Source of the DNA: Neospora caninum Liverpool
Taxonomy: Eukaryota; Apicomplexa; Conoidasida; Eucoccidiorida; Sarcocystidae
Direction of reading: 5' to 3'
Assembly: GCF_000208865.1 (NCBI RefSeq)
Contig: NC_018397.1
Span: 3,410,001 to 3,474,000, forward strand
Length of the DNA: 64,000 nt
The position numbers and the translations under genes are program-made. The notes below the pieces were generated by a model. The model saw nothing but the letters and a program-made list of their open reading frames with translations, had not been told where the DNA came from and made no database searches. Within the stretch, counting starts at the first letter, position 1, and each line of letters starts with the position of its first letter. Shown one piece after another: positions 1 to 10,400 of the stretch.

Positions 1-1
1 G

Positions 2-988
2 CCCGGCGCGGTCGGTGTCCCCGCGCTCGCTTCGGGCTCCACCGCCCTCGATGCCCCCCACGACCCGCAGGGCCCTGTGGGGCGGGGAGACGACGCGTTG
101 CGAGGGCTGGGAGGCCAGTCCCAACGAGGAGTGCCTCTCGGACCTGGCGCCCACGGGATCGGGCTCTTTCCCGGGACGGCTTCGCCTCCTGACGCAGCTG
201 TCGGCGCTTCGGGCGCAGGCCCCGGCCTGGTCCCTGGAGGCCCTCACGCCCCTGCGGGGCCCGATCTGTCGGGTTCGGGCTCCCCCGCGGTCGGGCCCGC
301 AGCGGGGAGCGGCGCGGCCCTTCCAGGCGCGTCGTACCCGGACGGCGCGCCGTCCCGGGGGCTGGGCGGCGCCGGGGGACCTGGCGGCAAGGTGGGGCCG
401 AGCCGGAGCGCAGAGCCGCCGCTGCATGTGCCGCCTTGGTTCCCTCAGTTCCCTCCCGCCCACCTGTGGACATGCACGCCGACGCCGAGTCCCCCTGCTT
501 CGGATGGCGCCTCGTTAGACTTCAAGAGGCAGTGCGCGAAAATGGAGTTGCAGCTGCATTTGCCGCAGCTCCAGCTTCCGCAAATGCCGCCTTCGAGGTG
601 GGACGAGGCGAGCGGGGAATGGCGAGAACTCGGCGAGGACGAAGCAGCCGCTGAGGCTGGCGGGGGGGCCGAAGACTCCTGTAGACCGGGAATGAAGAGG
701 AGACGAGGCAAAGAAGATGGGGAGACTGCGGATCTCACGCTGTGGGGACTTCCACGAGGTGAGGTAAGCAGAAGGGCCCTGTCTCTGGAAGCCGACGACG
801 CGGTCGATAAGGAAGATGCCGACGCTGGCGCGGCCGGGGACGAAGAGCGCGGCGAATCGCGGAGGGAGAAGGGGAACGAGTTCGGAAAGGGAAAGAGAAG
901 AAGAAGGCAGGACGAAGTCATAGAGAGAGAGGTGGTGGCCGACACTGCGCAAGACGGACACCAAGGGAATCTCCTTCTCAGCTGGTGA
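2..988 (+). CDS. 3' end of an unrecognised Gly/Pro-rich then charged protein (5' partial)
   Basis: I do not recognise this protein. The frame starting at base 2 is open from the left edge, so the gene begins outside the window, and it closes with TGA at 986-988. The first ~150 residues are Gly/Pro/Ala-rich and disordered. Then comes a leucine/glutamine patch (LQLHLPQLQLPQM), an acidic stretch, and an Arg/Lys-rich tail with a likely nuclear-localisation-type cluster (MKRRRGKE). An alternative end is possible: a GTAAGC donor at 764 and a TTCTCAG acceptor ending at 981 are in phase, and would replace the charged tail with a basic one ending at 1377. The putative intron is purine-rich, unlike the clear introns in BMS1, so I prefer the unspliced end. 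The gene converges on DCTN5, which ends at 3163 on the other strand. Confidence 0.5.
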   Translation, partial: PGAVGVPALASGSTALDAPHDPQGPVGRGDDALRGLGGQSQRGVPLGPGAHGIGLFPGTASPPDAAVGASGAGPGLVPGGPHAPAGPDLSGSGSPAVGPAAGSGAALPGASYPDGAPSRGLGGAGGPGGKVGPSRSAEPPLHVPPWFPQFPPAHLWTCTPTPSPPASDGASLDFKRQCAKMELQLHLPQLQLPQMPPSRWDEASGEWRELGEDEAAAEAGGGAEDSCRPGMKRRRGKEDGETADLTLWGLPRGEVSRRALSLEADDAVDKEDADAGAAGDEERGESRREKGNEFGKGKRRRRQDEVIEREVVADTAQDGHQGNLLLSW

Positions 989-2933
989 GGAAATCGGGTT
1001 GTGACGTCGACGCGGGGGGAGGGGGGTGGCACGAGACTTCTATTCTCCAGAGCAGCGGGTGTCTCCGACGGCCCGTGCCTCCCCCTCGGCTCGGCCTGTC
1101 GGCCGGGAGGAGACGAAGCGGCGTCACGAGGCCTCGAACGGCTGTGGAGTCACCAGAAAAGGGAATCTCGATGTGGAACCGAGTCCACACGGCTGTCGCT
1201 CTTCCACGTGCTCCACGCAAGGCTGCGCCAAGAGGAGGCGTGTTGAAACGTCGGCGAGTACAGCGGGGGGAAGCGAACCAGTCTTACGTGTTGTTGCGGG
1301 AAGAACCACTTGTACGCGCTCCTTCATTTGTTGTGCGTTCGGTCGCGTCTCTGTGCCAAATTGTACGTTGGAACTAAGAACCCGTTCCTCGCGAATTTTC
1401 AAATTCGCAGCTGTTGCCTCGTGCCGCGTCGATCCGCGGCACCCTCGTAGAGCTCTCGCGCTATCGGCAGTCTGGCGGTGACCTCCCAGGCTCAGCACAA
1501 CCGTGTCCACAGATTCTGCGTATGCAGCCAGCTCTGGGATATCCTTCCTTTTCAACGTCGTGCAGCTTTTCTTCTCTAGGCAGCCACAGGGTTTAGCCGC
1601 GTGCCCCGCTTGATCAGAAGTGTCGCCGCTCTGTTACTGGACGCATCCACTCTGTACAGTTGCCGTCGCCTCTTTAATCGCTCTTGCTTGAGAGCTCCAT
1701 TTTCCGGAGAATGTTCAACCCTGGGAGACATATGGAATCTTTAGAGCCGAGAGTCACAGCCGGCTGCTGCGGAGAGCGCTGTCTGTAGAGCGATGAGACA
1801 TGGATGTCTGGGCACGCGATACCCGAGGGAAGCAAGGCCTCTTCTCGGGCTCCTCTCTACGTGATGGCGAATACTATGACAAAATCACCGCCGAGAAGCT
1901 TCAGGATCGCGCAACAAAAATGGCATTTCTACGTCCATTATCTCGGACTAGCGCGTATCTGCTTCAAGTGGTCAGAGTTAAAGGCAAGAGTACGCTGCAT
2001 TTGTGATTCCTTGTGTCGAACGCAGCTCCCCTAAACGCGTGTGCCTTCGCTGTTGATTTAGTGAGAAATGCGATATATCGTCGCCAATCGAAATGACCGG
2101 ACGTTTATACCTTGGGCATGTTTACATCCCTTAAATCATAAACAGGATCAAATCTTCCTTGAGCGACTGCGCAGGCGCTGTAGATTGTGGCTCTCGTGCA
2201 CCGGTCGTAGGGGCTGAGAGGGTAGCCTGGCTGCTCTCTGGTGCCGAGCGAGATCTAGTTTTTGACGCAAGAGATGAGGGAAATACACGCGTTTCCAGTG
2301 GAAATAGCCTCAAGGGAACTTCCACCTTTCTCCATTCGAGTGACCCTAACTATTGCCTTTCCTCCTTGGTGGGCTAAACCTGCCATCCTCTCTCCTTTCT
2401 GTGATGCCTCGGGCATCCCGACCTCTTGTTCCGAGTCGGTTTCCACATCGCCTCTTCAACTCTGGAGGAGAGGAGAGGGAAACTTTTAGAGAGGGAAAGT
2501 GGAGGCTGAAAAACTTGGAACAGGGCGGGGTGACCGCTCGGCCGCCGTTTTTCTGCGAACACAGACGCACCACCGTGACGCCGTCCCTGTGCTATCAGGC
2601 TCCTCTCTCGTATCTCGTTTTTAAAAAGTGAAAATAATGTTTCCGAGACACCTGGGCCTCTCGAGCCTCTCTCGTTTTCCCCCCTCCACGAGCCTCACCT
2701 CGAAATGCCCGCCTTCTCTTGCTTTCCTTCTCTCCTTGTACCATCTCGAAACGCGTTCTCCTCCCCGTTCCCCTCCCGTACGAAAAACAACAGCGCAGTG
2801 CCTTCTGGAGTTCCACTCGATCAAACTGAACGGGATGCCCCTCTGCTGTCTCCGCAGTCTATTTCCCCTAGGCTCCACACTCCCCTCCGTGAACGCACGG
2901 TCTCCCGTGTGTCGCACTCGGATTCTCCCACCC

Positions 2934-2981
<48 letters not shown>

Positions 2982-3162
2982 GTACGAAGCATCTCTCTGT
3001 CCCTCCTTCACGGTTCACACTGACCCTAGGTTCGCCCGTCAGCCGCTTTTCTCTTGATTCCACGAGTCTCCGTCCCCGAGTCTCCGTCCACATCCCCTCC
3101 CCCCCGCCCCCTCCGTGAAAAAGACGGCTTCGCGTTCTCGCGTGTTCCAGGCTGTTCTGCGT
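989..3162. other. Intergenic region between convergent genes
   Basis: This is the space between two convergent 3' ends (unknown gene, plus; DCTN5, minus). It would hold both 3' UTRs. I see no protein family, tRNA or rRNA here; the short open frames overlap in several frames and lack coding character. A (TA)n(GA)n microsatellite lies near the DCTN5 side. Confidence 0.6.
2939..2981. repeat. Compound (TA)n(GA)n microsatellite
   Basis: About 13 TA units run directly into about 8-9 GA units. Such compound dinucleotide tracts are common in coccidian genomes and are often length-polymorphic between strains. It lies in the probable 3' flank of DCTN5. Confidence 0.9.
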
Positions 3163-5088
3163 TCATTCTTCTTCAGGCAGAAAAAGGTTGTACTTCCGGA
3201 TGGCTTCCAGTTTCATCAGCATCGCTTCTCCCTCGGGGAGTTCGGCCACCATCCTGCCGGGTTTCCCACCAAAGACTGTGAACGAGGGGACGACTGTATC
3301 GGCGGCGAGGACGGTTCCGGGGAGGATCTTGCAGAAATCCTTCAAAATGCAGCGGTTGCCGACAACGCAGTCCGAGCCGATCTGGACGCAGGATCCGACG
3401 GCCACAGCGCGAAGGACTGCGTTCTTCCCCACAATGACGTAATCCCCGACGGTGAGAGGGACGTGGAGAGTTTGCCCTTTGGATCGGTACGAGCTCGGGT
3501 GGACGAGAACATTGTCGTCCAAATAGACGTATCTGCCGAAGCGCAAGGAGACCATATCGCCGCGCAAAAGCACGCCCTGAGACACCACAGAGCGGCCTGC
3601 CAGAGTGATGTTCTGAGACCCGAAGAGAAGAGTTCCGCGGCCCACCCGGTTTCCCGAAGCCGTGGTGATGTAATCGGCTCTCGGGTAGTGCACAGGCGGC
3701 TCCAGGGAGGGCGTGACGAAGCAGGAAAACGGCGTGTACGGTTGCGAAGGCGGCGGGATCACTTCGACGCCAGGCGGGAGATGAGAGAAGTCGTCTTTCG
3801 ACGAAGACGCGAGAACAAAGGCAGACACGGGAACCACCTGCGAATCGGCCAACTCCTCTGGAGACCCGCCAGGCTTCACAGACTCAACAGCCGCCCTCGG
3901 CTCGTGGCGCTGTTTCTCTGACGGCACAGACTGATTTTCGTTCTTGCGCGCACTGCCGGGAGAGTCGTCAGACAGTTCGAGGGCGACGCCTCCAGTGGAG
4001 ACGTAGGAGCGGAAAGGAACGTGAGACGCAAACGTGACATATTCCTGACTGGTGTTCGACGCAGAAGAACTTCCCGTCCCACACGAGCCCTGCCGCTTTG
4101 TCCGCTTCACCATCTCTGTGCCTGCTCCGGGAGAGGCGGAGGCCTCGCTGCGGAGAGACGGTGTCCGTGCCATGCTCGAAAACGCTTGTGTCAAAGACTG
4201 TTTTCCCCCTGAGTCGTCCTGAGGAGAACCTTTCGGTTCTTCCTTCTTCTCTCCAGGTGAATCACGTTGCTCTTCCTTCTTCTCTACAGGTGAATCACGT
4301 TGCTCTTCCTTCTTCTCTACAGGTGAATCACGTTGCTCTTCCTTCTTCTCTACAGGTGAACCACGTTGCTCTTCCTTCTTCTCGCCAGGTGAATCACGTT
4401 GCTCTTCCTTCTTCTCTACAGGTGAATCACGTTGCTCTTCCTTCTTCTCTACAGGTGAATCACGTTGCTCTTCCTTCTTCTCTACAGGTGAATCACGTTG
4501 CTCTTCCTTCTTCTCGCCAGGTGAATCGCCTTCCTCTTCCTTCTTCTCTACAGGTGAACCACGTTGCTCTTCCTTCTTCTCGCCAGGTGAATCACGTTGC
4601 TCTTCCTTCTTCTCGCCAGGTGAATCACGTTGCTCTTCCTTCTTCTCTACAGGTGAATCACCCTCATCTTCCTTCTTCTCTACAGGTGAATCACCCTCAT
4701 CTTCCTTCTTCTCGCCAGGTGAATCGCCTCCCTCTTCCTTCTTCTCGCCAGGTGAATCACGTTGCTCTTCCTTCTTCTCTACAGGTGAATCACCCTCATC
4801 TTCCTTCTTCTCGCCAGGTGAATCGCCTCCCTCTTCCTTCTTCTCTCCAGGTGAATCGCCTTCCTCTTCCTTCTTCTCTCCAGGTGAATCACGTTGCTCT
4901 TCCTTCTTCTCTACAGGTGAATCACGTTGCTCTTCCTTCTTCTCTCCAGGTGAATCGCCTTCCTCTTCCTTCTTCTCTCCAGGTGAATTGCCCTTCTTCT
5001 CCTGTGAAGTCGCGAGGCCTTCCTGCGCCTCCCCAGAGACCGAAGAATGAGGAGGTGCGTCAGGATTAGAAGACGGGGGATCCGCCAT
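3163..5088 (-). CDS. DCTN5: Dynactin subunit 5 (p25) homologue with long repeat-rich N-terminal extension
   Basis: A single-exon frame of 641 residues runs from ATG at 5088 to TGA at 3163-3165. Residues 473-641 form a left-handed beta-helix domain that matches dynactin p25: YITTASGN, LLFGSQNITLAGRSVV, LLRGDM, the IGSDCVVGNRCILKDFCKIL block and TVVPSFTVFGGKPG. In the family, p25 sits at the pointed end of the dynactin complex and helps the dynein motor adaptor select cargo. The family is normally about 180 residues, so about 470 residues are added in front. Residues ~35-295 are a tandem 11-residue Glu/Lys/Ser-Pro repeat; residues ~300-470 look disordered. No splice is needed to join the parts. 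The gene is divergent from BMS1. The family assignment is strong; the role of the extension is unknown. Confidence 0.9.
   Translation of the reverse strand: MADPPSSNPDAPPHSSVSGEAQEGLATSQEKKGNSPGEKKEEEGDSPGEKKEEQRDSPVEKKEEQRDSPGEKKEEEGDSPGEKKEEGGDSPGEKKEDEGDSPVEKKEEQRDSPGEKKEEGGDSPGEKKEDEGDSPVEKKEDEGDSPVEKKEEQRDSPGEKKEEQRDSPGEKKEEQRGSPVEKKEEEGDSPGEKKEEQRDSPVEKKEEQRDSPVEKKEEQRDSPVEKKEEQRDSPGEKKEEQRGSPVEKKEEQRDSPVEKKEEQRDSPVEKKEEQRDSPGEKKEEPKGSPQDDSGGKQSLTQAFSSMARTPSLRSEASASPGAGTEMVKRTKRQGSCGTGSSSASNTSQEYVTFASHVPFRSYVSTGGVALELSDDSPGSARKNENQSVPSEKQRHEPRAAVESVKPGGSPEELADSQVVPVSAFVLASSSKDDFSHLPPGVEVIPPPSQPYTPFSCFVTPSLEPPVHYPRADYITTASGNRVGRGTLLFGSQNITLAGRSVVSQGVLLRGDMVSLRFGRYVYLDDNVLVHPSSYRSKGQTLHVPLTVGDYVIVGKNAVLRAVAVGSCVQIGSDCVVGNRCILKDFCKILPGTVLAADTVVPSFTVFGGKPGRMVAELPEGEAMLMKLEAIRKYNLFLPEEE
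4228..4987 (-). repeat. 33-bp coding minisatellite, about 23 units, inside DCTN5
   Basis: The DNA repeats every 33 bp and encodes 11-residue units of the type KKEEQRDSPGE. I count about 23 units with variants EEQRDSPV, EEEGDSPG, EEGGDSPG, EDEGDSPV and EEQRGSPV. A three-unit block (GGDSPG, DEGDSPV, QRDSPG) occurs twice in a row, which points to block duplication. Because 33 is a multiple of three, other frames also stay open through the array. Each unit carries a Ser-Pro, a possible site for proline-directed kinases (inference). Confidence 0.95.
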
Positions 5089-7486
5089 TGCGATGTTTTA
5101 CGGGGGAGAACAGGCGGAGAGATCCGAAAAAGACGGCGATGCACCGGGACGCGTTCTTGGAAAAAAGAGGCGAACTAGGAGGCAAGGAACGACGCAAATC
5201 TGGATGGTGAGAAGAGAAAGAAACGGAGAGAGGAAGAGAGCTAAACGCAGGGGCGGCTCTCCTCTGTCTGTGCAGCACACGAGAGTGTCTCGCGGTTTGC
5301 CACGAAGGCAAGAGTGAGAAGGAAATACACCCGCACGGATTCTAGTGGAGAAATGAAGAGAACAGAGACACCGAGAAAAAAGAAGAAAACGGATCGTGGT
5401 GCGCGGCGCGTTTCCCGCCAGCCGTTGGCCTTGTGCGTGTACCGCCGTGGACCCGCGATTCTCCAAAAGTTCTCTGGGCAGAAATTTCCTGCGCGGATCT
5501 AAAGAAGACGCATGTTGGAACGCAGCTGTGCGTGGCTTCCCTTCGAGCGCGTGTCTGCCGTTTTAGAATAGCGATTTACTGGTAGAAGCGTGGCGAGACT
5601 GGCGAGATCCACGCTTCTCCTTTCGCTGTTTTTGAGAACCCAGACAGCAGCGCGACAGTGTCGGTGGACCTCCGGGATTCACCTCCTGCCTCAGGAAAGA
5701 ACCGACCGGGGAAAAAAGGACGATTTCCATAACACATATCCATGTAAAAACATGAAAATACACCACGGAGATATAGAGAAAGACTTACACGGGGGAAAGT
5801 CGAGCGCTGCCTAGACCCGCCCCCATGACCGAAGCCACCACGGTTTTAAGAGGCCAAGACTCCAAATGATTTTGCCTTGTCCGGAAGGTTTCGCGTCCTA
5901 AAGCGAAGTTTTCCAAGATGTAAAATCGTCTGTGCGAAAACTCGCCACGCCAATCGATCTTCCCTTTTTCCTGCACATGCAGACCAGCTGAGGCCCCGGG
6001 AGAAAAGGTTGGACACAGTGTCGACCGCCTGCGAGTGGTGTGTGTCGAGAAAGCGCGCCCTGTAAAAGTGTCTTGTCTCTCTGCGAAGCTGCAGGGAGAG
6101 AAACGCCTTTCCCTTTCTGCCTTGTTTTTTCCTGCCACAGGAACACCCCTTCTCGCGGCAGGCAAGCACTTCCTGGCGGAAAACCGTCTTGCGGAGATCG
6201 GCGACGAGGCGATCTCCGCAAGACGGTTTTCCGCCCCCGATATGTGCGCCAGGCTGTCGCGCACAGCTCTCTCTGCATGCGCGTATAGGTTTGAGTGGTT
6301 TCTCACCAGTCAAGCGCGAGAAAGAAGGGCGGTTTCGCTTTCACTTTTTTCGGGGGGGGACAGGGCGATTCAAACAGCGGGGACTCGTGAACAATGCGGC
6401 GGCCCGCGCTTTTCCAACGCTGATCTTCCCGCTCGCGACATCTTTCGCGCAAGAGCCGCATCTAGGCCGTTCTTCTCGCGTTTCTCCCAAAGCGCCTTTC
6501 GTCGCCGCTGTCGAGTCTCTCGGCCGGAGGACACAGACCCCGTGTCGTCGTCTTTCGCGCTCTCGCCTCGTGTTTTTCCTTTCCAAAAGTTTCCCCTGTA
6601 TACGCGAGGAGGGCCGGCCTTTCGCTCCCCCGGCGGCCCCACACGCGAGAACTCGACTCTCGAGCGAGAGAGAAGAGAGGAAAAGAGAGTCTTTGGATAA
6701 GTCGCGGCTGTTTGTTTAGTCGTCGCTTTCCTCCCCGGTTTTTCGCTCGTCCCCGGTTTTCCGCTCGTGTTTCGCTCAGGTTCCAGGCGGCCGCTGGTTT
6801 TTCGCTCGCAAGCCTCGACACTTGAGTCCAGCACCGTGTCTTCACGAAAGCCCGGTCGAAGACAACCCGAGTCTCTTTCCGCCTGCGGCCGTGAGACCGC
6901 TCCTGTTCGCGCGGTCTTCTTCGTCTCGCGACAGAAAAACAGCCGGGTGTTCACTTCCAAGATGCGATGCCTGCGTGGGAAGTTGCTGCCGTTCTTCTGA
7001 AGCAGACAGCCGAAAACCGGACAGCAGGGGTTTCCGGGCGCGCAACGCTGGGGGAAAGGTGTCCTCAAACCCCGCTCCGTGTCCTTTCTCCGATGCAAAC
7101 GACTTCTGGAACAGACGGGACAGCCGACGGAAGCAAATGGTGTATTCGGCAAGGAGAAAACCGAACATTGGCGGCGCTCTTCAATCCCACAGCCTGCAGG
7201 TTCTTCCCCTCTCAGCCTTGCGTTGTGCCGCTGCCTTGGAGGGGTTCGTCCTCGGCGTCTCTGCCTGTGTGTGTGTGCCTCTTCTCCCGGTGTGCTCCTT
7301 GGCTTCTCTTTCCCCCTCCAGGCCTGCACTTTCTACTCTTTCTGCTCTAAAGAGGTACATCCCACGTTTCCTTTTCCTCGAAAAGTTCGTGGCCTCTCTC
7401 TCTTTCTGCCCTGACTCTCTCTCGGCTTCCCCCAAGTCTTCTCTGCGAGTCTGGCCTCCGCCTTCGATTTTTCTTGCCCGAAAACC
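5089..7486. other. Divergent intergenic region between DCTN5 and BMS1
   Basis: This 2.4-kb stretch separates the divergent starts of DCTN5 (minus, 5088) and BMS1 (plus, 7487), so it should contain both promoters and 5' leaders. Many short frames exist on both strands but none shows a recognisable domain or an exon connection. The one strong structural feature is the perfect inverted repeat at 6175-6235. The final ~300 bases before BMS1 are pyrimidine-rich, as expected for a leader. Confidence 0.6.
6175..6235. repeat. Perfect 26-bp inverted repeat with 9-base spacer
   Basis: The left arm is 6175-6200 and the right arm 6210-6235. The arms are exact reverse complements over 26 bases (core AAAACCGTCTTGCGGAGATC), separated by GCGACGAGG. 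Complementarity stops abruptly on both the inner and outer side. The element lies about 1.1 kb upstream of the DCTN5 start and 1.25 kb upstream of the BMS1 start. It could extrude a cruciform, form a strong RNA hairpin if transcribed, or be the relic of a small palindromic element. No target-site duplication is obvious. Confidence 0.95.
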
Positions 7487-10400
7487 ATGGATACTCCCGG
7501 CGACCAGCTGCACAAGAGGCACCAACAGAGACACGGGAAATCGGAGAAGAAGAAGAAGAACCGATTGAGGGGAAAAGATGGAAAGACAGCAGAGAAGCAA
7601 CACAACCCGCGGGCCTTCACCTTCAGCGGAGGTGTTGTCTCTGTTCAGAGGAAGGTTCAGCGTTCTCTCGATAAACTGGCATTGAAGGAACGCGAAGAGA
7701 AAACAGACAAAACTCCAGATATCCCGCCTCCCTACGTCGTGGTCGTTCAAGGCCCTCCCGGGGTAAGCACGCATGCACACCTTTTCTGCCTGCACGCATC
7801 TGCGTCGAAGTCGAGAGGCCCGCAAGCAGTCGCAGGCGCATCTGCAGCCTCCTGCGTCGATCCTCGCTCTGACGGTGCCTCCACGTGCTCTCAGCCCCTT
7901 TCCCTGCGTGCCTCCCCATCCGTCTCTGCGCGGCTTTGTCGCCGCCGCGCTGTTTTTGTGTGTACGACGACGTGTGTTGTTCTGCCTCTCTTCGCATGTT
8001 CTCTGCCTCGGCGTTTCTCGACGGCCTGAAGCGCCCCGTTCTCTGGGCTCGAAGTTCCGCGAGGACTCGCCGCCAACCGGGTTGCGCGGTGTACATCCAG
8101 CGCGAGCTCCCTCGCGCAGCCGCCTTCCTCTCTTCCTCCTCCTCTGTTGTCTCCGTGTTTCTGCATCTGCGCGTCGCCGACGATTCGGCCCTCGCCCCTG
8201 TCGCGCTGTCTCTGTGCCTGCAGGTCGGGAAAACAACCTTGATCCGCTCCCTGGTGAAGCACTACACCCGCCACTCTCTCCAAATCGTCCAGGGTCCGGT
8301 GACGCTAGTCGCCTCCAAGCAGCGCAGGCTCACCTTCGTGGAATGCAGCGGGACGGACGTGCGTCAGATGCTCGATCTCGCCAAGATCGCGGATCTCGTT
8401 CTCCTCCTCATTGATGCAGATTTCGGGTAGGCGCCGACACAGAAAGCAGGCACAGGAAGGCCCTCTTCTCTTTCCCGCGACGATGGCGCGACTGAAACGG
8501 GTGCCCTGACGCCTCTTACGCGGAGCGGGAAACCTCTCCTGCTTCTGTTCAAATGTAGTCCTACATATATATGTACATATTTGTACATATTTGTACATAT
8601 ATGTATTTGTATACATATATATGTATATGAAAGTATGCACGTGGGCGTGTATGTCGGAGTGTGCATTTGTGAGTTTGTGTCGAAGGGTGGTTTCCGTCAC
8701 GCGTAATCCCTGTCTGTGTCTGTGTGTGTGCATTCTTTGATGCGCAAGCAGTCGTGTTTACCGACGGTTGTGTTTGTGTCTTCCCCGTCGCTGTCTCCTT
8801 GGGGCAGGTTTGAGATGGAGACGTTTGAGTTCATCAACATCCTCCAGGTCCACGGTTTTCCGCGCGTCATCGGCGTCCTGACCCACTTGGACAAGGTGGA
8901 GGATCGCCACAACCAGAAGGCGCTTCGCCGGTGCAAGAAGCAGCTAAAGTCGCGTTTCTGGACGGAAATCTACGAAGGCGCCAAGCTCTTCTACCTGACG
9001 GGACTGCAGTACGGCAGATACAAGAAGCGAGAAATCCTCAATTTGTCGCGATACATTGCAGTTCAAAAGTTCGCCCCGCTCTCCTGGCGGTCGGCTCACC
9101 CCTACCTCCTCGCGCTGCGGTGTGAACCGGACTGCGGGTCTGCGAATGCCGCAGAAGATGGCGAGGAAAACGGGGAAAGAGAGGCGCCAGACGGCAACGG
9201 CGCTCCGCCACCGTCTCCCGCGTCTTCCTCGTGCGTCTTTTACGGCTACGTACGCGGGTCGGTTCTGCGCCAAGGCCAGTGGGTCCACATTCCTGGAGCC
9301 GGCGACTTCCAAATCTCTTCCCTCTCCTGCTGTCCAGATCCCTGTCCTCCGCCGCAGGGCGCTCTGCCTGCTTCAGAAGGACCATCGTAAGTTGCGACTC
9401 GCAGACGTGCGCGAGTGGCGACGTCGGGGGTTTACGGTTCGGTTTGTCGCGGAGATGTGGAGCCTTCCTGCGACTGTGCGAATGCAACTCTACTTGCCTT
9501 TTGCGCGTGCACGACGCTCCTCACGGTTACGTGGTGCGCACGCCGATAGGCCTCGCGCTGTGCGGCGACCGGTTGATGGGGCGGTCGGAATGTGCGCGGA
9601 GCAGCCGCTCTGTTTTGCCATGTTTTCTCGTCTCTTTCGCAGCGATGAGGAGGGCGAAGGTGGCGACGCCCAGACGGCAGGCCTGGAAAGTGGAGACGCG
9701 AAGCGGCGCCGACGGCCCCGATCCCTCAAGGAACAGCAGAGAGCGATATATGCGCCGGGGTGCGACGTCGGAAATATCCGCGTCGACGCAGATGCCATGT
9801 ACATACATCTGCCTGACACGAAGGTAAGGCTTTCGGCCGAGGACACACACGGCGACGGAGAGGAGAGGAACGGAGGCAGCGGAACCAGGAGAACGCTGTC
9901 GCGTGAGCGGCCAGAAACAGGCACCGAGAAGAAAAACGGCGTGGGCCCCGGCCTTTTTTTTGCGATGTCGGGAATCTCCGCGAGACGACGAGATGGAGGC
10001 CCCGTGCGCGGACCAGCAGACTGTGCATGCATCTCTCAAGTCGCGTTTGTGCGCAAGTGGGGGGAACAGTGGACGGGAAACACCCACATGCGACGGAGGG
10101 GGCGAACGTAGGTATAGAGGTCGAGGGAGACGCCAGAAAAGGAAAAGTAGAACAAGCAAAGCAAATGGAGAAAAACAAGCTGTCTCAGCCTGTTTTCCTG
10201 TGCCATCGTCGCCTCCCTTTTCGCAGGTGTCGTTCACTCGCCCGGAACTGCTGATCAAAGAGCGCGCGGAGAAGAAGCGGCAAGGCAGTTCTCGAGACCA
10301 GTCAACCGCTGACGATTCAAAAGACGAAGACGAGTCCGATGACGAGTCCGAAGACGAGTCCGACGACTCGAGTGAGGAAGATGAAGACGGCGTTGATCTG

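Noticed and set aside
4228..4987. Regular repeat spacing that could suggest a CRISPR array
   Set aside because: The units are contiguous coding repeats without spacers, inside a eukaryotic gene.
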